Below are positions 30,005 to 38,779 of a stretch of DNA of 64,000 nucleotides, in pieces. The stretch is from Bolinopsis microptera (lineage: Eukaryota > Ctenophora > Tentaculata > Lobata > Bolinopsidae): contig NC_087076.1 in the NCBI RefSeq assembly GCF_026151205.1, forward strand, positions 17,967,419 through 18,031,418, in the 5' to 3' direction. The notes under the pieces are model-generated. The model ran no database searches, had not been told where the DNA came from, and saw nothing but the letters and a program-made list of their open reading frames with translations. The position numbers and the translations under genes are program-made. Position 1 is the stretch's first letter; each line of letters begins with the position of its first letter.

Positions 30005-30354
30005 AGGAGGACTGAGGAGGAGGAGAAGGAGGACTTAGGAGTAGGAGGAGAAGGGGGACTGGGGACTGAGGAGGAGGATGAGGATGAGGAGGAGGATGAG
30101 GACTGACAAGTAAGAAAAGGACTGGGGACTGAGGAGGAGGAGGAGGGCTGACGTGCAGGAGGAGGAGGAGGAGGACTGAGGAAGAGGACTGAGGAGGATG
30201 AGGAGGACTGAGGACTGATTAGGATGAGGAGGAGGAGGAGGAAGACTGAGGAGGAGGAGGAGGACTGACGAGGAGGAAGACTTAGGAGTAGGAGAAGGAG
30301 AACTGAGGATGAGGACTGACGAGTAGGAGAAGGACTGGGGACTGAGGAGGAGGA

Positions 30355-30700
30355 TTATTGGCAAGGTTGGGATAGACTTGATGTCGTGAGGCACAGCGTT
30401 ATACAAAGCAGAGGCCACTAAAGGGAAAGAATAAAACCTCATGGTGTTGGTGCTTTTGTATTTTGATCCGCCAAGAGTACGAAGACATGTAACTCCTCTT
30501 CTTTGAGAGTGTTGGAAAGTAATGTTTACACTGTTGGGAATCTCACCGTAGTAAATTTTCCAGACAAGGATGATCGTGTACCTCTCGCGGCGGCGCTGTA
30601 GGAAGTAGAGATCAAGCTGCTTCAGGCGCTCCCAGTAGCTAAGATACTTGTATCCTGCTATTTTTGCAGTGAATGAGCGTTGGATCGACTCAATCATGAT
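30355..30700 (-). pseudogene. LINE (CR1-like) C-terminal fragment
   Basis: The minus strand reads SIQRSFTAKIAGYKYLSYW, RLKQLDLYFLQRRRERYTII and VWKIYYGE, closely paralleling the C-terminal end of the LINE protein at 38834-41707. The frame runs on into GA repeat. Confidence 0.8.
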
Positions 30701-31443
30701 TATGTCACACTGGAGGAGGAGGAGGAGGAGGAAGAGAAGGAGGAGGAGGAGGAGGAAGAGGAGGAGGAGGAGGAGCAGGAGGAAGAGGAGGAGGAGGAGC
30801 AGGAGGAGGAGGAGGAGGAGGAGGAGGAGGAGGAGGAGGAGGAGGAGGAGAAGGAGTACTGGGAGTAAGACTGAGGGGGAGGAGGGGGAATGAGGACTAA
30901 GGTGGAGGGTGAGGAGGACTGAGGAGAAGGACTGATAGGGAGAAGGAAGAGGAGAAGGAGGAGGAGAAGGAAGAGGAGGAATGAGGAGGAGTAGGAGGAG
31001 GAGGAGGAGGAGAAGGAGGAGGACTCAGGAGGAGGACCCAGGAGGAGGACGAGGACGAGGTCTAAGGACGAGGTCGACTATGAGGAGGACTGTGGAGGAG
31101 GACTGATAGGGAGAAGAAAGAGGAGGAGAAGGATGAGGAGAAGGAAGAGGAAGAACGAGGAGGAGGAGGAGGAGGAGGAGGAGGAGAAGGAGGAGGAGGA
31201 CTCAGGAGGTGGACTCAGGAGGTGGAGGAGGATGAGGAAGAGGAGTCAGGAGGAGGACTGAAGAGGAGGAGGACTGAGAAGGATCGGAGGAGGAGGAGGA
31301 GGACTCAGGACGAGGAGGAAGACTAAGGAGGAGGAGGACTTATATCCCTTTTGAGAGGTTTTTGAGATCGATTCTGTAAATTTCTCAATTTTCCGATTTT
31401 TCCGATTTTGGCCTCATCAACACTCATGTGGAAATCGGGTTGG

Positions 31444-31444
<1 letters not shown>

Positions 31445-31483
<39 letters not shown>

Positions 31484-31620
31484 TTGTACATGATAAGCAA
31501 ACTTTGCTGGAGTATAGTTTTGCGAAACAAACTTGACCCGACCCTTGACAATCTTGATATTTGCACTCTCTCAGCTTCGCTTTTTTGATCGAATGCTGAT
31601 GCTGAAATCCCCCCCCCCCC
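31445..31620. repeat. Long C runs
   Basis: A run of about 36 C at 31445-31480 and a run of about 13 C ending at 31620. These may be further remnants of G-run-ended elements or assembly-prone homopolymers. Confidence 0.8.
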
Positions 31621-32232
31621 CGGTGAATGTATTTCTCTGTCAGATAGTCGAGTATGAAAAGAATTACATCCCTCTCACATCTTTCAAATTCGTGTATATT
31701 TGTTTTAAATTGAACAAAATTCATGCCAAAAATACAGGGTCAAAAGGCCCCAAAAGGCCCCAAAAAGCCCCGATTTCTAGGGCCCTCTTCGGATTTTTTA
31801 TATGTGTAGGGCTTTTTGGGGCGTTGCCCCCCCCCCCCCCCCCTGGCCCCTTGATAATGCGTTTATTTTCCTTGCGCTACAACTCGTGTTACTAGATCAA
31901 TCTGATAAAATAAGCGTATATATGCAATATGTCTCCTCAATGTTGTCATTGGTAGTCGCCCCCGCCCCCTCCCTTAATTTACCTGAGGTACTCTAACAGC
32001 CCTCAAGTAGCTCCCAAGAAGTCAGGAATGTCCAGTGACCATTGATAAATATTCTAGACTTCAGTCTTGAGAAGTTTACGATCTGGTCTGGAGAAGCCAG
32101 ATTTTTTTGAAATCTAAATGGGGACTAATGGAGACTTTTGGGGACTAATGGGGACTAAAAATCATGGGGACTCGGGGTAAAATCGTTGACGTAATTCCCC
32201 AAGTCCCCAAAAGTAGTCATTACTCCCCCCCC

Positions 32233-32510
32233 GATAGGTGCTATGTACATGTGGTGAAATTAACAATTTACTTTGTTAATTCAGCGACATAATCAACAAT
32301 TATTTAATTCAGAATATCGCGCAAGATAACTTTGTATAGTCTAGTTAAGAACGTAGGTGACATATTGGCGTGGGGACGTACGTATGTATGTATGTACACT
32401 CGACCGTTACAAGCTACCATATACCAAAAAAACCTCGTTCGCTAACCCTTGTCCTTGACTCTTTTGGGTCTTCGGCACTTGAGTCATGGATCGGGAAAAA
32501 ATCTGATATA
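32233..32510. repeat. Second part of the shared repeat (unit B)
   Basis: Continues the repeat broken at 25840: ggtgaaattaacaatttac, aatatcgcgcaagataac, a TACG/TATG microsatellite near 32378 and aaaaaacctcgttcgctaac. Confidence 0.8.
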
Positions 32511-33620
32511 TTTATTGAGGAAAATTTGTTAAATGGTAAGATTACAGCCTTACATGTGTACTTGATAATAAAAGTAGCGTTGAAACAGAGGTATTAACTG
32601 TACTAATTTCAGGTTTAGAGCTCTAATAAACAGCAGATGGAACATTCAGAGACTTTTCGAGAGACCGGCAAGAGATCACTTGGTGATGAACCACGATACA
32701 GGAGACATAACATACATGGATGAGAAGGAATATGGATGTTAATGGTTCTATATTTTTAATGGTCAAATAAGAGCTGATCTCTGTTTGGGATACCTAAAGA
32801 GTCAATTTTCAATTTTGGGTCCATTTAAATATTTCCCTTTTTAATTATCGTCAGTTACAATCATCGTGTTCTTTCTTATAGTTATATGAATATCATTTTA
32901 TTGTATTTTTACGATACAGATTTATAAATTTGTCTTGTCGTTTGCAGTTTCAATTTCTTTAAGTAGTGAATCGGACTCAATGTTTGTATAAGTTGGCTAT
33001 TTCTACGCTAAACTGCTTAACTGGATACTTTCAATTTTAAAGTTTGTACTCAAACTGCAGAGTAGAATGTTCATTGTTGTAACGGTCTAGAGTTTTATTT
33101 GTACTCATGGGAATATGTGATCCGTTAATCAGAGTGTACTTTTAACTCCCACCAAAATACTTTCTAAGCAGACCTCGAGAAAATAACTAGATCTGGTGTA
33201 AACTCTAAGTCGTGTTTCCATCATTTCACTAGAAAACTTAAAAGCTATCCTCCAAGATCAGATAAAACCACCCAATCTCGAACTCCAGTAAGAATTAAAA
33301 ACCCACGATTATTCTTCTTACTAGATCTACCTCATCAGGTGGTTCAATGATACACATTACACATATGCAAGCTTTTTCGTTAACAAAAGCGAGGCATGTA
33401 CTCATGTAGTCTTATTGTTATTGTCTAAGTTTGTCTTGTTGGATATTTGCAAAGACTCGATCCAAATGAATTAATAATTCTACATTTTACAGCGTACTCA
33501 CTGTCTTAATTTATCAGCTGATCGGCATTGATTAGTAGTGTTAATGTTGTTATTAATGATTTGTCCTTTCTATTCGCTTGTTTGCTTTAGCAATCAATTA
33601 AGTGTTCACATGATCAATTA
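32511..33620. other. Array spacer upstream of copy C, lacking the orphan fragment
   Basis: Unit backbone. The orphan core fragment expected near 33015 is missing: ttctacgctaaactgcttaa joins its two flanks directly. Confidence 0.6.
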
Positions 33621-33633
33621 TATATAATATCAT

Positions 33634-34335
33634 TATTATTACTAATCAACTATATACAGCAAACACAAGATAATAGAAAATAAATCATAAAATCGAGTGG
33701 CCGAGTAGTCTCGACTCACCCATAGCTTCTCCATAAACGTCTATCATGAGCTTTGTACACTAAATCGTTGAAATTACTTAAACTAAATCTTTTATTTACA
33801 ATCACAATAATGTTCTTCGTCATAATGTCTTTTAATAATAAATCAAATAAATGTGAACGAGGTCTGCCCCTCCCTCCTTTGTAGTCAAGACATCCTAAAC
33901 ATGCAAATCTGAAAGATAAGAAAGCAGGAGTGTCATCACCGCTTCTGAGAACGTGCCCAAACATCTTCCATCTTGCTTTCTTGATCCTTTCAGTAAGGGG
34001 TCTGAAATTACATCTCTTATGTAAGTTCTCGTTACTGATAACCGTAGGCCAATAGGTGTTGATTATCTGTCTCAGATGCTTCCTTTGAAGAACGTCGACA
34101 GATGCCATAACGGTTTCAGGAGCAGCCCAGCTGCTACAATTATACAACAACACTGAAGTGACAAGAGCTTCGTACAGCTTCAGCTTTCTACTCTCACTGA
34201 TCTGAACAGAATTATTCAACCAGACTTTCTTGTAGTTGTAGAAGGCAACATTGGCTTTGTTGCGTCTGTTGACAATGTCTCTTTCTGAACAGAGCTTTGA
34301 CCCTAATAGCACTGACTCTCGCCACTCTTCTCGCC
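33634..34335 (-). mobile_element. 5'-truncated LINE with 12-bp target duplication (upstream of copy C)
   Basis: Same insertion as at 21733-22434, at the same site (atataatatcat at 33622-33633 and 34336-34347). The 198-residue minus-strand frame 34312-33716 is still open. Confidence 0.85.
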
Positions 34336-34629
34336 ATATAATATCATATTATCACAAAATGATAAATCAAACGTCACTGATCAAGACTGGAGTCACCACA
34401 ATTAGTAATTGTGGTTGGAACTTACACCAAGAGTCCCAGATGACAAATAGTTTGAAAGATCTGATATAATCTCAAAAAACATATTAAAAATATATTGTAT
34501 AATATAAGGGAAAAATTAACAAAAGAGGCGCCAGTACCAATTTAGAGATCATTTACATATATCCAAATTTTTAGAAACGGTCTCCCTCCCTAACTTTAAA
34601 TTTTTGTTTCAAAATTATCTTAATATTAA

Positions 34630-35505
34630 GAGAGCCTAGCTATTAAATGGATTCTGTTTGAAGAGAGCCGCTGTTATCCACCTGAGCAATATGTAAAAAA
34701 GTGCAAGCTTGTCGACATTCTTCCTTTGTCTCAAAAGTTTGATTTAAATGATCTTATTATTTTCCACCAAGTTTTGAACAATTTAATTCCTGTATCGCTG
34801 CCTCACTATCTCTCTTTATTACTTTATATCAGGGCACTTCTCGACTAAGACGTTGCCACCTTGACAGTCTGTCTATTGTGTCATGAATTTTACCTAAGTT
34901 AAGTCAGAATTCACACACCATCTGTACCTCAAATAGTCCACTGGCAAAATCATTTTTCTACAGAACCCATATACTGTGGAATGGACTCCCTTTACAGGTA
35001 AGACAGATTGTGTCTACTAGTCTTTTAAAATCTGAGGTCACTAAGCATCTATGGAAATGTTTATTGGATAGTGAAGCAACAGTCTAGCCTTATAACTTTG
35101 CTCCCCATATTATTTTTTGTATTTTTATTTTTTCTATCTACCTTACTATACATTCAACATCATACCACACTTCCCCCACACACCTTCTCACACAATAATG
35201 ACCATATCAGACTTGTATCTAATGTATCTGGAATTTGACGTATTGAAATACCAATTTTGACTCTATATCCACAGTTATTCACCATGGATTTGTTTGTTAT
35301 TAAATAGTTTTTCATAAATTTTTGGATTTAGATTAATTCGATGTATTGGGTCCAAGTAATTGCGGACATAGTTCACTATGTGTTTACCGTGTTTGGGTGC
35401 CCATCATATTTTACAGATGGGGGCGATATTTTGAACGATACTATTTTATATTCATTTATTGCTGTACTCTGTAAAATTTGAAAAGTATTTAATACAAATT
35501 AAAAA
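34630..35505 (+). mobile_element. Second LINE 3' fragment just upstream of copy C exon 1
   Basis: Same insertion as in copy B but better preserved: FEESRCYPPEQYVKKCKLVD, FDLNDLIIFHQVLNNLIPVS, FYRTHILWNGLPLQVRQIV can be read in changing frames, a LINE C-terminal signature. Confidence 0.75.
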
Positions 35506-35526
35506 AATATTAAATCCTATTTTTAG

Positions 35527-37179
35527 GTGGCAAAAGATATGGGTCTCGTTCGCAAAATCAAATCAACATTAACTCGATGGCTGCAGCTAATCAAATTAGT
35601 CCTCGTGGTTTTGATGATCATTTTTATCTTTTACAATTTGAAGAGTGGGATAGTATACGATCTTGCATTCCTAGGAAATTCGACTAAAGAAAACAAGCTA
35701 ATGGTTTCTTTTCCAGTTAAAACAAGGGCAAACTCCAAAAATATCATTATTCATACCAATATTAGTGGTTACATATTCCACAACCATCGATTAAGATTAT
35801 GGTATGAAGGTAGATGTATAGACTCTAGTGACGGAGAAAAGTTGACAGTACAGTTTTGTGATCCTAATTTACAGCAGGTGAGACTTAGTGTCAACTTATG
35901 TTTCTTCCACTAAATGCAGAAGATAATACTAATTGAGTATTTTTAGGACCTAATCAAAAACATTGAAAGTTGAACTACTAATTATATTGCCACCATAACT
36001 AAAATAAAAATGAATGAAGGTCAATTTTTGTCATCATCAATAAATATACTCTCAGGCGTTCAGTCTAACGATGGATAATCGTCTGATATACGAGAGAACT
36101 GGAAGATGTGTCAACTACAAAAGCCATGATAATGCCAAATTTCTGGAACTTATAGATTGCTCTGATGTCACAGAATCGTCCTTTAAAGAGGATCCTGTTG
36201 GATTAACACGTTGTGATAAGCATGCTTCCAGAATGCTACTGATGGAGGAAGATTTTTTTCAAGAAGACAGGAAGTTGTTAAAGATGGCTGTTGTACCTCC
36301 AAATAGTTCATGTGACTTTAAAGCGTGTGGGTTCAACAAAAGAGAGCCGGTGAAACTCCTGCCACCTGACCAGGTGAGAAGATGTACAAAGCTGTGGGAA
36401 TGTGTGACACTTGCAGTGAAAACAACCAGAATTTCCACAGAAGACCACATCTTATATTGCGTCTAGCTCGATCAGTGAGAGACAGTCTGGGGTTCGATCT
36501 CCCAATAGTTGCATACGACGACGGACCAAACGATTACCCTGATAAAATATATCAGCAAATTGCAGAGTATCCCTTATTACAGTACGTAGTGAGTAAAAAT
36601 GAAGATCTTGGTATAGCTCGAGGAAGAAATCTGGCTGTTATGCAGGTCAAGACTAAATACTTCTTCCTTCTTGATGATGACATCAAGTTCACTGAATACA
36701 CAAAACTCGATAAACTTGTTGAAATCCTTGACACTACTGATGTTACTGTGGCCTCAGCTGCTTACTTGGTATCTGGCTTTACTTCATACTTTGAATTTGG
36801 ACATTTCGACGTGAACAAGGCAGTCCGTAGACTGGGAGCTTACCATGGAGCTTGCACAATTGTCAACCAAACAATTCCAAACCATCCAAGTTGTGTCAGA
36901 TGCGATATTACTCAAAACGTATTTCTGGCACGAACCAAAGATATATTGGATATAGGAGGATGGGACCCAGAGCTAATGATAGTGGAACACAAGGATATAT
37001 TTATTAGACTGAAGGCAGCTGGCATGAAAGTTGCACTTTGCCCGGATGTGAAAGTAAAGCACGCTCGTCCAACAAATGGCGAGGACTACTTAGAAAAAAG
37101 GAGACGAGGAGTAGGAAGGTTTGATAAGTATGATTTTAAAAATATGATTCAAAAGATTAAATATAAAAGAAGTCCCTAA
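35527..37179 (+). pseudogene. Glycosyltransferase copy C, disabled
   Basis: Exon 1 35539-35877 is intact with the usual acceptor, anchor and lectin start; exon 2 begins at 36056. Two lesions relative to copy B: an in-frame loss of 111 bp (37 residues of the lectin/stem region, between ESS and EDPVGL near 36180) and a 10-bp insertion (atttccacag) at about 36430. The insertion shifts the frame and stops it at 36466. The downstream catalytic part, including GIARGRNLAV and LLDDDIKF, stays open to 37179. It might still make a truncated lectin-only protein; a working enzyme is unlikely unless the 10 bp is removed by use of the new AG as an acceptor. Confidence 0.85.
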
Positions 37180-37219
37180 ATGTGACCAACAATGACTTGT
37201 GACTTAAAATCTAAATTAC

Positions 37220-38035
37220 AGAAAGACTTCATGAAACTACCACTAAATAAAGATGAAATGCGGCCGCTTTTCTTTTGTGGATGGCCGCTCAATTTCCCGA
37301 TCCGTGATATCATATTCCATACAACCTGGGGACCCCAGTCTACTGTTTATGAGCATGCAAAATGCGGATATGGCGGAGTGACAAGCCGAGTGCCACCTAG
37401 TTAATTCCATATTAAATTTGAAAATCGTGTAAATTTCTATATAACCATATGTTTATTGTTTATGCAACCTGACACGGATGTGTGCAAAACAGTGATACTA
37501 AGTTCTAACTCGAAATAACAATAATAATATATCTTTGTGATTGTTTCTTCCGTTTTTCTTCCCTTGCGTTGCAAGCCCTCTCTCTTGTAAAAATAACCAC
37601 TTTTGTAGATACACACAGTCTCTACCCCTTTATCCTCTGGTCCCTAAGGTCAGCCGACTCCGGGCCAGAGGAAAATTACCGATTGCCAAGGTTTGATGGC
37701 TAGGCAGTCGAGACCTCTCATTGAGACCAAATATAATAATATGCTATCAATTAGTGCCTAGTGGGATAGGTGCTATGTACATGTGGTGAAATTAACAATT
37801 TACTTTGTTAATTCAGCGACATAATCAACAATTATTTAATTCAGAATATCGCGCAAAATAACTTTGTATAGTCTAGTTAAGAACGTGGGTGACATATTGG
37901 CGTGGGCACGTACGTATGTATGTATGTACGCACGACCGTTACAAGCTACCATATACGAAAAAAACCTCGTTCGCTAACCCTTGTCCTTGGATCGAAAAAA
38001 AAAGATATATTTAGTGAAGAAATTCCTAAATGGTA
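37220..38035. repeat. Shared repeat downstream of copy C (longest copy)
   Basis: Contains gcggccgcttttcttttgtg, the tgacaagccgagtgcc motif, agtgcctagtgggataggtg uninterrupted, and the TACG/TATG microsatellite near 37910. Copy F has no such insert (tttaaattgtaacaggtaag), so this is an insertion of about 0.8 kb. Confidence 0.75.
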
Positions 38036-38779
38036 AGATGACAGCCTTACATGTGTACTTGATAATAAAATTAGCGTTGAAACAGAGGTATTAACTGTAC
38101 TAATTTCAGGTTTAGAGCTCTAATAAACAGCAGATGGAACATTCAGAACATATTCGAGAGACCGGCAAGAAATCACTTGGTGATAAACCACGATACAGGA
38201 GAGATAACATACATTGAGGAGAAGGAACGTGGATCATGTTAATGGTTTTATATTTTTAATGGTCAAATAAGAGCTGTTCTATGTTTGGGATACCTAAAGG
38301 GTCAATTTTCAATTTTGGGTCTATTTAATTATTTCCCTTTTCAATCATCGTGTTCTTTCTCATAGTTATATGAATATCATTGTATTGTATTTAAGGACAC
38401 GTTCATTTGAGTTTGAGGATATTCGTAAACAAAAATAATAGCGTTTTCGACGATAGTGGCTTAATTTTGACATCTATTAACCTAGCACTTTCAGAAGTTC
38501 TGAACATTAGCCACGTAACCCATACTCCCATATGCACCGCTCAGAAAGAAAATCTATTGTTGTTAGGCACTATAATGTTTCAAATGTCACATTTTGTGTG
38601 ACTTAGTTAATTGCAGTTGTCTAATCATTATTCCTTGGTCTGAAATATAGTAAATTAGGTCAATCTTACAATTATGATACAACATTGGTCAATGGGCACG
38701 GATCGAACGGTTACAAGGCAATATATGGGTAACTTTGTCACACTAATGATACCATACCTCTATTCTACTATGAGGTGTC

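Larger units (their letters stand above)
26757..31340. repeat. GA-rich simple repeat tracts (gaggaggactgagga)
   Basis: Three tracts, 26757-27416, 30005-30355 and 30712-31340, of gag/gac triplets. The first two are halves of one tract split by the inner element. Open frames here (poly-Glu, poly-Arg, Ser/Pro-rich) are artefacts. Confidence 0.95.
26426..31850. mobile_element. Middle nested G-run-ended element
   Basis: Left end G-run + caacgccccaaaagg; right end ttttggggcgttg + C-run + tggcccc. The subterminal motif is ggcccc(aaaa). Flanked by ttgata on both sides (26420-26425 and 31851-31856), a possible 6-bp duplication. Less certain than the outer and inner elements because the right end carries extra bases. 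Confidence 0.6.
25841..32232. mobile_element. Outer G-run-ended transposon with 8-bp target duplication
   Basis: Target duplication gataggtg at 25833-25840 and 32233-32240; unit C keeps the single-copy empty site. The ends are inverted: G-run + agtaatgactac at left, gtagtcattact + C-run at right. Subterminal zones repeat the motif ggggact. The interior is mainly other insertions, so no transposase of its own is evident. Eight-bp duplications occur in hAT, P and KDZ superfamilies; none can be assigned. Confidence 0.85.

Noticed and set aside
30648-30893. Poly-Glu and poly-Arg frames
   Set aside because: Simple gag/gga repeat read in two frames.
31323-31724. 133-codon frame with a poly-Gly stretch
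   Set aside because: Created by C runs; no domain and no support in sister units.
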